Positions 47,135 through 60,321 are shown, numbered from the stretch's first letter. The stretch is 64,000 nt of DNA from Silene latifolia (GCF_048544455.1 NC_133536.1:26352152-26416151), one strand, 5' to 3'. Notes: generated from the letters alone by a model not told the origin. Numbers and translations are program-made.

Positions 47135-48450
47135 TCTATAAATATTATTAAAAGGCTAGACATTAAACACCACGTAGACAAATGTGACATGACAACAATT
47201 AATTGTGACGTGGCAAAATATAGTTCACGAGGAAATACTTGCATAGTAGTACACATGAAAAAAAATTATCAATTCCACATTTAAAAGTTACTCTCATAAT
47301 TAATGGGCAAAAACTAAATTTAGATAATTTTAATTTCATAGGATAATTTTTAAATCACTCTCATGCAAAGTGGATTTAATAATAATAATAATAATCTATA
47401 AATATAATTAAAAAGTAAGCCAAACTATCAACCATCAACTATATGTCTTATTTTAATTTCATAAGATAATTTATAAACCACTTTCATGCAAACCTTTTAC
47501 ATTACATTTCTCCTTGCTCCATATTTATGTATGTAAAATCAATAACTCTATAATCTAAATACAAAATCTATATATCTAACTTAAAGGCGTGCTAAATCTA
47601 TAAATATTATTAAAAGGCTAGACATTAAACGCCACATAGACAAATGTGACATGGCAACAATTAATTGTGACGTGGAAAAATATAGTCCACGTGAAAATAC
47701 TAGCATAGTAGTACACATGAAAAAAAAATTATCAATTCCACATTTAAAAGTTACTCTCATAATTAATGGTAAAAAACTAAATTTAGATAATTTTAATTTC
47801 ATAGGATAATTTTTAAATTACTCTCATGCAAAGTGGATTTAATAATAATAATAATCTATAAATATAATTAAAAAGTAAGTCAAACTATCAACCATCAACT
47901 ATATGTCTTAGAGAAAATTGTTGATTACAGCCTTTTAAAAATCACTTTTTGAAAATTACAGCCTTATAAATTTTTTTTTGAAAATTACATCCAAAATATT
48001 ACTTTTCTTCTAAAATTGCACCAACTTGAGGTTTCCGGTGAATTTTTATGATGTTTTTATGATGTTTGGGGAGATTAATTAGTTTGTGTTAAGGAGAGGT
48101 AAGAAATCTGCGTAAGTAGGCTCTCAAATAATAAAGGGTACATCATAAAAACATCATCAAAATTCACCAAAAACCTCAAGTTGGTGCAATTTTAGAAGAA
48201 AAGTAATATTTTGGATGTAATTTTCAAAAAAAAAAATTATAAGGCTGTAATTTTCAAAAAGTGATTTTTAAAAGGCTGTAATCAACAATTTTCTCTATGT
48301 CTTATTTTAATTTCATAAGATAATTTATAAACCACTCTCATGCAAACCTTTTACGTTACATTTCTCCTTGCTCCATATTTATGTATGTAAAATCAATAAC
48401 TCTATAATCTAAATACAAAATCTATATATCTAACTTAAAGGCATGCTAAA
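47135..48450 (+). mobile_element. Two tandem Helitron-like units of ~460 bp
   Basis: Units 47135..47596 and 47597..48450 are direct repeats. Each begins TCTATAAATATTATTAAAAGG after an A, followed by CGCCACATAGAC-type sequence, and ends GGCGTGCTAA or GGCATGCTAA. TC start, CTRR-like end and the CCACGTAG word are typical of plant Helitrons, though no clear 3' hairpin was seen. The second unit is longer only because of a MITE insertion. Confidence 0.6.
47911..48295. mobile_element. MULE-type MITE with 9-bp target duplication
   Basis: 385 bp with inverted ends GAGAAAATTGTTGATTACAG and long inner complementary arms (CCTTTTAAAAATCACTTTTT). It is flanked by TATGTCTTA at 47902..47910 and 48296..48304. 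The first tandem unit carries a single TATGTCTTA at the same place (near 47443), i.e. the empty site. Confidence 0.92.
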
Positions 48451-48476
48451 TTATCTATCATAATCTACATGTTATA

Positions 48477-50682
48477 TCTATACAATAATATAAAAAAGGC
48501 TACCTTGAGCATATGTATAAGACATGCGACAGCGTAGAATCACTAAGAAACTTTCATTTGATAATATGTGACTAATTAATAATATACATTCATAGAATTA
48601 AGATAGAATACTTATTATCACGTTTATGACCCCTTATTCATCTCTAACTCTTCATTTTCTCTTTAGCTCTTCCTTTTCCTTTTTGATGATTCCTTTCTCC
48701 CCCTAAAATTTAACTCCTTATTTGATGCTAAGTTAATATAAGTAAAGTCTTTAAAATAAGCACTTTTATTTTTTACCCTCTTTTTCTAACCTTTTGGCAT
48801 ATTCATATGTTATTGAAACTTTCCATTGCATATAATTTTTATTAATCATTTGCATTTGTGAAAAAAATAAAGTTATATCATACATAAGATTTGTGTTTTA
48901 TTTGGTATTGTTTAAATAACTTTTATTGATGTCAATTTGTATTTCTCACCTTGATTTATTTTTGCAGATGGAATGGTACAATTTTCTTATTATTGCAAAG
49001 TTGGATTGTGCAGTTAATTACGTTATACATAAGGTATGTTCTACGAGTTTTGTTTGTGTAATTTATATAAGCTTATTGTAAAATGCACAGTTTTTTTGTA
49101 ATTTATCCACTAATATCGCTTTGTGGTAGATTTATTTTATACTATCTTTATGTAAACCCTCTTACAAGATTAATTGAATTATCGTTAAATGTATGTTTGT
49201 TTCTTATTCTATTTTGTAGGTGATGCTTCCTTTGTCTTCTCATAATATTAACATAGTGTGTTAAAAAAACTACATGGGAAATGTGTAGGCAACAGAAGGA
49301 TTTAGTTGAACAAAAACTTGATATCCGTCCTTGAACCATGTTCTAATGATATTAAAACTTATTTGGTACGTAATTGTCTCACTTGATATAAAAAAAAACA
49401 TTTTTAGTTTTTAATTCGAATTTAGAGGATCTTAGTAAATTGTTTTTTTATAACTGTTTTTGTAAAAAAAAAAAAAATACAATATAGTTAAAAGGCTACT
49501 TAAAACATCTAATTTTAATTCACATGTCATTTTTATATTGGTTAATATTAAGGCTAAATCAGACTTATTTATTAAAATTCTTCATAAGATTTACTAATAT
49601 TTTTTGATGGAAATCATAATACCGATCATGATTTAAATTATAAAAATTAATTAACAATCTACTCTCATCATTTAAATCGTACAATTTGTCCATCTAACTC
49701 TTCATTAACCATAGAGATAGTAGTTAAAAGGTCTTATATGTAGTAAATAAAAAGTCTAATAATTTGGATTATAAAGCTACTAATAATATTTTTTAGTAGA
49801 AACCATAAGATCATGTACTAAATAAAAAAAATTAAGAATTTACTCTCATTATTTAAAATTTTAATTCGTAAAATTTATCCATATAATTCTTCATTAGTAA
49901 TAAAGATAGTAGCTAAAAGGTCTTATATGTGGTAAATGAAAAAACCAATAACTTGGATTATAAAGCTTCACAATTTCTCATATTATTACTTTTGATTTAT
50001 TTCAAAACCATATTAAATATTGTAATTAGCACACTTGCGAAAAAGTGAAAAATAAGGTGTATATGTGCATGTGATTCAAACGTTCATAATCTTCTTAAAA
50101 GTACTCCATATTTCTATCTTTTATGATTTTAAAATTGTAAACGTTTAATAAGTTGTATAGTTAGTTTTGTAATTAAGATGATGCTTATTTAATTTTAATT
50201 TTAATTTTAATTTTAACTATCTCAATTTGCAGATTATTGATTGTGAGGAGGCTATTAAAAAGTGGAAATTACATGTTTGGATCTAAATGTGAAAAACGAA
50301 AACATTTTTTACTCTTTTAGTTGGCTTACAAAGCATCAACAGTCATCATCGGCGAAATTCTCTATTTTACATGTATATCTATAAATATAATTAAAAGGCT
50401 ACCCTAAAATGACAAATAAACGCCACCTAGACAAAGCCACGTAGGATCCAAAAAGCCACCTAGATTAAAATTTAGTGTGACGTGACATATTTAAATGTGA
50501 TTTTGCATATTTTTAATGTAACATGATTATCAATTTATTATTACATGACATTAATTTAAATCATTTATCTATAAATTAATTTAATTCACTTATATCTATA
50601 ATATTAAGGATTTTATCATTATTCTTAAATTAATTTTGTATATTAAATATATTGTTTTCCAAAATTTATATAACCCTTACAA
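48477..50682. mobile_element. Further Helitron-like starts and AT-rich DNA
   Basis: TCTATACAATAATAT at 48477 and TCTATAAATATAATTAAAAG at 50378 each follow an A or T and lead into AAGGCTACC; the second continues with CGCCACCTAGAC. These look like more Helitron 5' ends. Between them the DNA has weak exon-like patches but no recognisable helicase. Confidence 0.4.
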
Positions 50683-51418
50683 ATCTACAGCAAATTTCAT
50701 AATTTATAATTAATATTGACATTTTAATTGAAATTTTTGTAATAAAACATGTTAATAAATTTCATAATTTATAATTAAAATTGAAATTGAAATTTTTGTA
50801 TTAAAACATGTTAAAGGATTAATTAAACTTCTTCATATTACTAAAGACTCACCATTACTAACATTTTCATATTTAATTCATTGTTTTTATTTTTTTTTCA
50901 TAAAACATGTTAATAAATTAATTAAACCTCTTCTTATTACTGAACACCCACCATTATTAACATTTTCCTATTAATTTTTTTTAATTAAACATGGTAATAA
51001 ATTGATTAAAACTCTTCATAATACTTAACACACACCAAATTTATTACAAATTTACATCAAATTTCATAATTTATAATTAGTATTGACATTTTAATTGAAA
51101 TTTTTGTAATAAAACATGTTAATAAATTTCATAATTTATAATTAAAATTGAAATTTAATTGAAATTTTTGTAGTAAAACATGTTATGTAATTAATTAAAC
51201 CTCTTCATATTACTAAACACTCACCATTATTAACATTTTTCTATTTAATTCATTGTTTTAAATTTTTTTCTAATAAAACCTGTTAATAAATTAATTAAAC
51301 CTTTTCATATTACTGAACACCCACCATTATTAACATTTTCCTATTTAAGTTTTGTTTTAATTAAACATGGTAATAAATTGATTAAAACTCTTTATAATAC
51401 TTAACACACACCAAGTTA
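50683..51418. repeat. Two direct copies of a ~365-bp AT-rich repeat
   Basis: 50683-51044 and 51045-51418 share the same order of blocks: TTTCATAATTTATAATTA, GAAATTTTTGTA, AACACCCACCATTATTAAC, AAACATGGTAATAAATTG. Each copy itself contains shorter internal repetition. Confidence 0.8.
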
Positions 51419-51531
51419 ATTAAAAGTTTTTCATATTTAATTAATTTTTGTAATATAATATGTTAATATTTTTATTAAAACTCCTTATATTACCCAGCAC
51501 CCATAATTTTCATTAACATTTTGTTCTATTT

Positions 51532-54146
51532 GTAGATACCTCGTTTCTGCACCTCCCGCAAACCACCCGGTGATGATTGGGCCGCATGTTTGGTACGCGG
51601 AACGATTTGTGACAGTTCGTAAGATTATCGTCAAGTGATTTCTCAAACATTAATGTCTACCTCTTAGTTGTCGTCTACGCGCCGATACGGTCGTTTTGGC
51701 AGTAATTAGAGTACATTTGGAGTCCGAGTCAAAAACCGTCTTCGTTTCCTATAACCGTCAAATCCCGAGTCAAAGCAATGTGCTTGTCTACCTAAGGTTA
51801 ATATGTCATAAAATGTTGAGATTATATCTCATTTTGAGTCTCATGTCGCTTCATTAGGCTAAACTAAAAGTTTACATTACAAAATGTGCATTTCATTTAG
51901 TTAAAATGACAACCCGAACTTTAGGCCCGTTTTACGAGGTGATAACTACTTTTTTTGGGTCAGGCCTATTTCACAGAAAGTTCTAGATCTCTTTCTTTTA
52001 GCTTTCCAACACCACCGAAATCACCTTAATCCGAGTCTTGTAGAGAAAGTTATGCCTAAAATACGACAGGCTGTCAAACGCGTTTTCTACGCGCAGAGGA
52101 ACCTACCGGGAAAGGACGCAGCGATGATCTTTGCGCCCTTCAAGGGACGCAGCACCTGCTGCGCCTTTTCCCAGGGCTTTCTTTTTGTCCAAGTTTCCGT
52201 GTTTTAACCTAAGTCGGTTATTTCCGGATCTTTCCTTCCGTATCCTAGTCTTACCATAATTCCGTCGTGTGATTAGTATAAATAGGAGCCTTCGCTCCTC
52301 ATATTTCTCACGCGAGTGTCCGCCCTTCTCTTTTCCCTTTGCATTCTAGACTTCGTTTTTACTAATTGGCGCCTACGTGCTTGGACTTCCGACCACGTAA
52401 GCTCGGATCCTTCCGGGTACCAGTCTCTCCGTTGCATGACCGACCAATTTGACCAACTACACAATAACCAATCTAATTAATCAATTTGTTTCAATCGTTT
52501 TCCTCTTACGAGGGCACTCTCTTTGCATTCGCGTCGAGCATTCACTAGTCGATATCTTAGTTCCTTCTCGTTTCGTCAACATGTAAGTCTGAGGGTGTAT
52601 AATTCCTCTTTTATTTATCGTACTTTTATTTATTGTATCACCATTGTAAGATTTATGTCGAAAACACCATTAAAACCGATTTCTAAAACCGTGCTTTAAA
52701 ACTCTGCTTTTGCGGATTTCCAGTAGACAGACGTCGAGAAAAGACGCAAAGAATCGCTGCGCGCTCTTCGAAGGAGCGCAGTTCCTGCTGCGCCTCTTCG
52801 TGAGGCTGCCGCAGTTCCTGCTTCTTTTCTTCTTCCCCGTCCTCTGTAATTCGTTTCTTTTTATTTGTTATTTGTTCGCTTGATTAATTCTTCGTCTTGA
52901 TGTCATAATAATATAATCATTCATTCACATGTTTAATTCATCAAACCCGACTTAAATCCCAAATAATCCAATATTTGCGGGTTTTCGTCATTAAATTCAA
53001 TTCCGGGTTGTAGAGATTCAATTTGTTCATATTGGGTTTCTGGAATTCGTCTTTGATATAGCTTTCATCTGTTTACTCGCATGTTCATCGCATATTCGTC
53101 ATATATCATCATGTTTAGACTAGTTAATTGATTTCAATAGAGGACTCATTAATATTTTCATCATAATTTCATGTAATTAATTCGTTTGCATCCGTCTCAT
53201 CCATGTCTTACTGTTTTTACGACCCATTCATATGTTAAATAACCTGTTAATCACTTCCATCCGAGTCAAATAATCTAATCAATCCTTAAAATTAACAATT
53301 AACATTAACGATTTGCGATTCGGCTTCACAGGCCTGGAACTCACCCTTGAAACAGACGCAAGAATCGCTGCGCCTCTTCCGAGGGCGCATCTCTCTTCTG
53401 CTGTTCCAGGATGAGTTCTGTCCTTGAACTCCGTTTCTGCCTTGACCTAGTTTGTTTAGTCTACGTATTAACTGACTAATATCCGTAATATCACGCTAAT
53501 TTCTGTTCGTTTATTTCATTAATTTTATCCTTCATTCTTTTATTCGTTTTCTCAAATTATCCGTTTTAAAGGTATTTTCGACATAAATCGCCTATCTCAT
53601 TGTAATTAATGTAATTTCCATTATTGTAATTTATAGTTTATTGTATTTCTTCTACTGCTTGTATGTTTTCATATGTAAATCAACATTAAATCCAACTTCG
53701 ACCCAATTGTATGCCTAACTAATTGTCAACCGATTTAGTTAAATTCTCACATGCTAGGATTAAAACTTGGATGTTGCATTGCATGCATATAACCGACGAT
53801 ATATCGAGTACGAATAACTTCCCTAATCATTAGTAGAGGCCGCTATCGAGGCGGGCGGGATTAGGTGTTCGATCAAAAGAGCTTCGTAATACGTACCCTC
53901 ACCCCTTACTCCAGATCTCCGTGAGCACCCGTGTTCATTGGCATCCACGAGAGTCATTCTAGACATAGAATGCTAAGGGTAACGATTGCTTAGTGTTCAT
54001 GTCACTACTTTGTGTCTTGACATGACATGAGGTATTCGAACGGTTCCAATTTCCCATAAAAATTGGTGGCGACTCCATACAAAATGCAAACGCTTGTTTT
54101 TTTCCGACCTTCACCAAGCGCCCCCGTGGGCGGCCCGCTGTCCACA
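51532..54146 (+). repeat. 5' LTR of the Ogre-like element
   Basis: 2,615 bp, TGTAGATACC...GTCCACA. TATAAATA near 52277 is the likely promoter. GC-rich hairpin blocks lie at about 52110-52185, 52735-52815 and 53350-53405. Confidence 0.92.
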
Positions 54147-54166
54147 GTTTGGCGACTGTGCTGGGG
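54147..54166 (+). promoter_or_regulatory. Primer-binding site region
   Basis: Directly after the LTR lies GTTTGGCGACTGTGCTGGGG. TTTGGCGACT...CTGGGGA is the form known from Ogre/Tat elements, matched by tRNA-Arg there; the tRNA assignment here is by analogy. Confidence 0.6.
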
Positions 54167-55452
54167 ATAATACACTTACGTGTAGCCAAAAGGGTGAAAC
54201 TTGAACAAGGTTAGGGAATAGTTTGTACAAGACAATTGTCGGTTTTCATAACTCGGTCTTCCTAGACCGTTTTATTCGGCCTTCCTAGGCCCAACCCAAC
54301 CCATTCGACCAATCGTCCCGTCTAAACGGTCCTAATTCTTATTTGGGCCTAAGGATGGATAGCGATTGACGTCATCCATACCATGATGCTTACTCTTGTT
54401 TGTATCAAGGGCCTTCACTACTTGAGGAAATGGACTAGGAATCGGCCTTACTCTTGTTTGGTACGAGCCTCTCCACAGACTTCGGGTTTGATGGTTCGGT
54501 ATGGCAACCCACCCTTTAAACCAAAACCCTTTTAAATGCACTCAGCATCCCGTTATAATGCTTGTATGAATGTTTGTACCTTACGTGATCACCATTTTCT
54601 AAACAAAACCTTTTTGTAAAATAAAATCCTTTTCAAAATGTAAACATTTTCAAAATAGCGCAAAATGAGTCAAAACTCTGTCCATATATCGAGTCAAACT
54701 TCGGGCCTCAAACCCATTTCAAAACTAAATACAAAAACAAAAAAACGAAAGCGAAAAAAAGTCCAACAAAAAAACGAAAAATAAAAAGTCCGAAAAATAA
54801 AAAAAAATATTTTCAAAACATGTAAATGTAAATATGTAAATTCAATTGGGCTAAGTTAGAGTCAAAGTTCAAACGGACTGTGTCCTAGTCCGAACTCCGT
54901 CGAGTCATGAACCCGTCTTCCATTACATTTTGGGTCTTTTCACATTCAAGTCAAGTCCTGAGGCGTCACGCCGTCATTTTGGACCCCTACCCCAATTCAG
55001 TCAGGATCTAAACACTCGAGTCACACGTTCCGAGGCTCAACACACGAGTCTCAATGGGCCTCATATTTGAGTCTAAACTACATCAGTCTTCTTAAACACC
55101 TATAAGCAAACCTCGAGTCAAGTCTGTCTTAAACACACAAACTAGAATCAACATGTGTCATCAATCCCGTCAATAAAGTCAACCACATAAACATCACTCT
55201 GTCAAAGTCAACACTCGAGTCTAAAGGTCAAGGTCAAACACCGTGAATTCAAACACGAGAAGTCGCTCACGACATTTCACGAATTCACAAGTCAAGTCTA
55301 GACGTGTCATCTTGTCCCTTCCTTTGTTTGTTGCCTTGGTATGCGTGATCCCATGTCGAATCGAGTTGTAATGCGCGTCATTTCTGTCAAGTAGGAATCC
55401 AACAAGTTCCGTCAATCAGCAAGGTCACGAAGCGGTTCAAGCCACAATCACC

Positions 55453-56787
55453 ATGTCTCTCCGGGACGTTTACGCCATGGTCCTACGAGTTCAAGCTACA
55501 GTGGAAAATTTGAGCATTCGCGTCCTCACCCTTGAAAATGGAATGGTGGAAAAGAACATACCACCTAGGGAAACCTCTAGTCTAGGTCGTCCAAAGCTTG
55601 CCTCTTGCAATAATCATCGTCCTAGAAAGCCAAAAACAGCTGAAACGAAACCTGGGAGGCATCAAAGGGTGCTTACCGATTTAGGCATGTGTTATGCCGA
55701 TGCTTTGAAGAGACTTTCTGCCCAAGGTAAGCTACATCCAATAGGACCGACTCCGGATCCACCATTAGAGAAACAGGTGAACCTCTGGAAGGGCAACAAA
55801 TACTGCTTATATCACCAAGGTAGAGGCCATGACATTGAAGAGTGTTTTCTCTTGAAACACACCATCCAAGATATGATCGAAGGGGGGATGCTTCCAGAGC
55901 CACCTTCTGTCAAGAAATCCAGGAAAATCGACCCTCTTGGGTCCAATATCATTAAACACGACGAAGAATCATCTCTAGATTGTTCTCATCTCCTCAATCA
56001 TCATGATGATAAAGAAATCAATGTCCTCGAAGACGAAGATATCCAAGATGGAATGCTCATGCTTTCCAGGGCCTTTGACAATAAATTTTCCAAAATAGAG
56101 GGAGCTATTGATAGTCTAAACTCTCGGCTTTCCAACATAGAGAACCAGTTTGCTGAAATGGGTAAGAAGCTTGATGCCCAACCTCTCAAGATGAAAAGTG
56201 TCCAGACAAACCCTCAATTTGACAGTCTTAAGGAGAAAGTAACTAGTGAACGATCTATTCCTAACAACTCTCCAAGGTCATTTACAAAGGCTTCCGAAAA
56301 CAAGGGCACACCTCCTAGGAAATTTACCAACATTGGTATTACATACACCGATGCCCTTCAGAGACTCATGGAGCGACGAATGTTAAAGCCTATAGGACCT
56401 ACTCCCGAACCCGAAAGGAAGTCCAAGTTCTGGGATGAGAATGCCTACTGCAAATACCATAGAGGCAAAGGGCATGATACAGAGAAATGTTACAAATTAA
56501 AACATGTCATTCAGGATATGTTTGAAAGTGGGAGGTTGTCCCTCTCAACCTTTAGCCCACAAGGTAACCTCGGTAATCCTCATGGATATACCACTTATCA
56601 AGAAACTCTTCTTGACTGTTATCCTTCCAACGTTCCCAATGATGAGGACGAGGTGCTCAAATGGGTGAATGCTCAAAGTCGGATGCCAAAGCCAGCTGCT
56701 GGAAGAGAAAATGTTCAAGCGTGGGCCGATGATTACGAGTCTAGACCTGAGATCGAGTCAAAGTCCGAGTCCGAGTCCGAGTCCTAG
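55453..56787 (+). CDS. Gag-like protein of the Ogre-like element
   Basis: An open frame of 444 aa starting at ATG 55453, about 1.3 kb after the 5' LTR. Two related modules, residues about 72-150 and 290-365, each read as DLGMCYADALKRL or NIGITYTDALQRL, then PIGPTP and a knuckle: C118-x2-H121-x4-H126-x4-C131, and C333-x2-H336-x4-H341-x4-C346, followed by LKH.IQDM. This CxxH..GH....C form with LKxxIQD matches the knuckle region of Tat/Ogre gag. Between them (about 205-245) is a predicted coiled coil. The C-terminus is an ESES tail. No capsid-like N-terminal domain is obvious, so it is shorter than a full gag. Confidence 0.75.
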   Translation: MSLRDVYAMVLRVQATVENLSIRVLTLENGMVEKNIPPRETSSLGRPKLASCNNHRPRKPKTAETKPGRHQRVLTDLGMCYADALKRLSAQGKLHPIGPTPDPPLEKQVNLWKGNKYCLYHQGRGHDIEECFLLKHTIQDMIEGGMLPEPPSVKKSRKIDPLGSNIIKHDEESSLDCSHLLNHHDDKEINVLEDEDIQDGMLMLSRAFDNKFSKIEGAIDSLNSRLSNIENQFAEMGKKLDAQPLKMKSVQTNPQFDSLKEKVTSERSIPNNSPRSFTKASENKGTPPRKFTNIGITYTDALQRLMERRMLKPIGPTPEPERKSKFWDENAYCKYHRGKGHDTEKCYKLKHVIQDMFESGRLSLSTFSPQGNLGNPHGYTTYQETLLDCYPSNVPNDEDEVLKWVNAQSRMPKPAAGRENVQAWADDYESRPEIESKSESESES

Positions 56788-59700
56788 GCTTTCTATCCCA
56801 TATTTGTTCTATTATCTTTCTTTGTGTCCATTTCCATTTCTAATGACAACCTGGGGGCTGTCCCACGAGTCACATGTCTTATCGAGTCTATGTTAAATAC
56901 ATTTATTATTCATTTCAATAAAAGCACACTTTTCAATCCACATATTCTATCCTATCTCTCCCTCTACCCTTTTCCCGTGACAACAAGAATTGGTTTGAGA
57001 CATTTTTTTAAAATGACAACAACAACACATTCCAAGTCGATGTGAGTGCACTTAGATGATGTAGGGGACCTGAAACTCCGTGTTCTTTTCTTTACCTATT
57101 CCATGTCTGGCAATAGAAACCACAATATAACCCTAGTCTAAGACGAGCCTATCTCAAGAGATTCTAGGACGAACCCAGACCGTCTCCCTTGTTAACAATC
57201 CATGACGGAAGGCAAGCTCATTCCCCACAATAAACAACCCGTGTTACGAAAAACCAACCCATTTCACACCAAAGGTGCTAGTCTGACCCAAATCCATGTT
57301 ATGTAAGTCCATCCAAGACGATACGAGTCATGATCAAAGACAAAGGCTCAATCAAGAGAATGACCCAAAGATCAATATCCAAGACAAAAGAGTCAAAAGA
57401 ACAAGGTTCAATCAAGCAAGCCAATGTCAATATCTAAACTCAACGTTATCCTTCAAAAACCCGAATCAAATCTGAGCAAAAGCCGAGATATATTCTAGAC
57501 CAAGAATCTGAGTCTGAATCAAGAACAATCCTGAAATCAAATGCTATACAGAATACTGCTGAAGTCTATATAGAATCAAGACATCAATGAAGATGGTCAG
57601 CTAGCACCCTCACTTAGCCTTTCATACATCACACCCTAAGTCCTTCTCGAGACCGTTATGGGGAGATAGTTAGGAATTTTGAGAATCCTCTCAAGCTCGT
57701 CAAGTATATCCATCCTTTAGGGCCAAGACATGGAAACTTGAACCCACGTCATTTTAACCTACCTTTATGTGCTCAGGCTACATTAAGCCAAGAGACTCCA
57801 TTTCCAAGCCACATTACAAGCCATAACCCCATCAAGCCTTAACACCACAAAATCAAAGCTCCAGAGATTTGTTTCATCAAAACCTCTTATAACCGAGCTC
57901 CACATTCCAAACATCCAATCCAGTTTCACCTTGACCCAGACACGGAGTTTTCAATACTTTGCTACGTAGAATGGGACATACCCAATTCATCCTTAGGGTC
58001 CACTAAGTGTGCTCACATAACAAGGAGATTTTTACAAACTTAATCATACCTCTTTGGTCTATGATCAGAGGGAGTTATCTCAAATCGATTCTTCGAGTCA
58101 CCAAAGGAAAATACTCTCCTGACCCATGCACTTTAAGGTCCTAACAACATAGCTTAGTCACACACTTGAACTACGATCTGGTTTGATTTCACATCTTCAG
58201 GTGAATACGTAGGCAGTCTTTTCTTACACAAGAAGGGTACAACCACAACACCCAAACAAAATTAACCAAACCTCAGAACTACGATCTGGTTTGATTTCAC
58301 TTCACGTGAATACGTAGGCAGTCCTCAAGGACACAACCATCCCAACTTTCAATCTCAATTATCAACCACCTCAACCATCAACTTTCAACCTCAATTTCCA
58401 ACCTTCCCACCTCAATTAACATACCTTCCACAACCAAATTTACCTCTATACTGGGGGCTCCTTATTGTCGCCCAGCCTCTTTTTTACCAAAGTCCAGAGT
58501 CATCTTCTCATCCTGGGGGCTTCTCTTCCAAGATGCCACCCTTCCTTTATTCCTCTGAGTCTAGCTAGTGCTCGGTCCGGACAATGACAAAAATCTTAGA
58601 TCGATTCTCCAAGTCATCGTGCCTCAAGAGGGGTCTCTTTTACAGCAAACGGTGGTGAAAGAAGTCCTAGTAGACAGATGATCCATGGCTCATGCCTTGC
58701 TTTTATATGCCATCACCATTCTTGCAATTCTTATACCTTTGGAACTGATACGCATTGTCACCCCTACTTGGCTAGGGGTTGCGCATACTTAAGCAAAGTC
58801 TGTCAAGGTCATCCTTGTGTCGCGTCAAATCTAAGTTAGTGTCGCGTCAGTCAAACCTAAGTCTACATTTCGCGTCACGTCTGCATAAGGTTTGTGTCAT
58901 GTCAAGTCCTATGTCTAAAGCCCATTGAATATGCATATCGCATTACAAACGACAAACTTCTTTGAACAAGTTTTAAACGACTTTTATAAAGAGACAACTT
59001 TTGCAAAACCTATGTGTTTCCTCATTCGAGGTCCATGTGATGATTGCTTACGTGCATATGTGTTTATGTTCTATTTGCATATTAGATTGCATTCTTGTGT
59101 GGCTAATATCCATGTAGGTAAGTGTCAGAAGCAGTGCTCGCTCTGACTGGGGGCTTCACCCAAGTCTTCATTCTCCCAGTAGCAGAAAGATTTTGCAAGA
59201 TTGCTCACTCAAGATTTCTTCCATGACGATCAAGATGTTCCTAGTCGTCAAAATATTTGTCCCAGCCGCAGCAAAGATTTTTGCAGATTGCTCACTCAAG
59301 ATTTCTTCCATGGCGATTAAGATGTTCCTAATCGTCAATATATTCCTCAACAAGAGTTCGCTTGAGACCGACGCAAGCAGATTCAACCTCAAGTTTTTGC
59401 CAGAGTTCGCTTGAGACCGACGCAAGCAGATTCCCCAGCAGTTTCTACCGACGTCCTGCTGCCCTCAATATTATTGTTTCCTCACGGAGTTCGGCAATGG
59501 TGTTGTTCTCCAGAAGTTCCCAAACCAGTGCCTCCTTCCTTAGGTTCGTAAACCCAAAGTTAGGATTCTTACCCCTAGATTCTTAGATCCCATAATGACT
59601 TCCTTTAGGTTCATAAACCTTTAAGCTCCCACACCAACATCCTTAGGTTCATAAACCCATTAAATTCTTTTGGAGTTCCCATACCATAGAAAGCTTAAGC

Positions 59701-60321
59701 GCACGCGTTTAAAACAAGAATTAGTAACCCAGTAGTTCCTAAACTTAACCTTAGGATCCCAATTCCTCTTAGGTTCACAAGCCTTTAAGTTCCCATACCA
59801 GCCGTCCTTTTAGGTTCATATACCCAAGTTCACTCGCCTAGCTCCTTTAGGATCACCTTTTCCTTTTTAGGATCATATTCCTTTAGGATCACCTTTCCTT
59901 AGAGTTCCTACACCCAAAACTTGGTTACCCCTTTAGGTTGAACTTATATTTGGCCTCTTTCCCGTCGATGCTTTCCTTTAGGGCCCCATACCCTAGCACC
60001 AATCCTTACTTAACTTTTAGGTCTTACCCTTAGCTTCTATGCTTAACCTTAGCTCATATGCACCTCCAGAAGCATCTCGAGAAATAAGTCTCAGGTATGG
60101 TCTCTTCTTATGGCTGGCGAGCTTCCTTACGTAGTCTAATGGACTTTAAACGACCCTCCCCGATAGTCGACATACTCTAAAATGTTCCCGACGACAGGTC
60201 CTTGGCTCAGACCCCTTGAGCCGCCTCGCGTCGCCATAGTCGTCAGGTTGTAATCTTCGATTGACCTGATGGCTATACTTTGACTTTCGCCTTGTCCAAG
60301 CCTCAGTCAAAGTGGAGGCTC
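56788..60321 (+). other. Non-coding 3' internal region of the Ogre-like element
   Basis: Three and a half kilobases without a pol ORF. It has four CTGGGGGCT words (near 56851, 58451, 58521, 59149), a duplicated GAACTACGATCTGG motif at 58167-58216 and 58276-58321, and direct duplications at 59185-59434. Only small chance ORFs. Confidence 0.7.

Noticed and set aside
52273-52464. A 63-residue minus-strand ORF repeated at 61062-61253
   Set aside because: It is in the two LTRs on the antisense strand over the promoter region; repetition only reflects LTR identity.
54332-55415. Small minus-strand ORFs in the retrotransposon leader
   Set aside because: Antisense to the internal leader; no motif and no start context.
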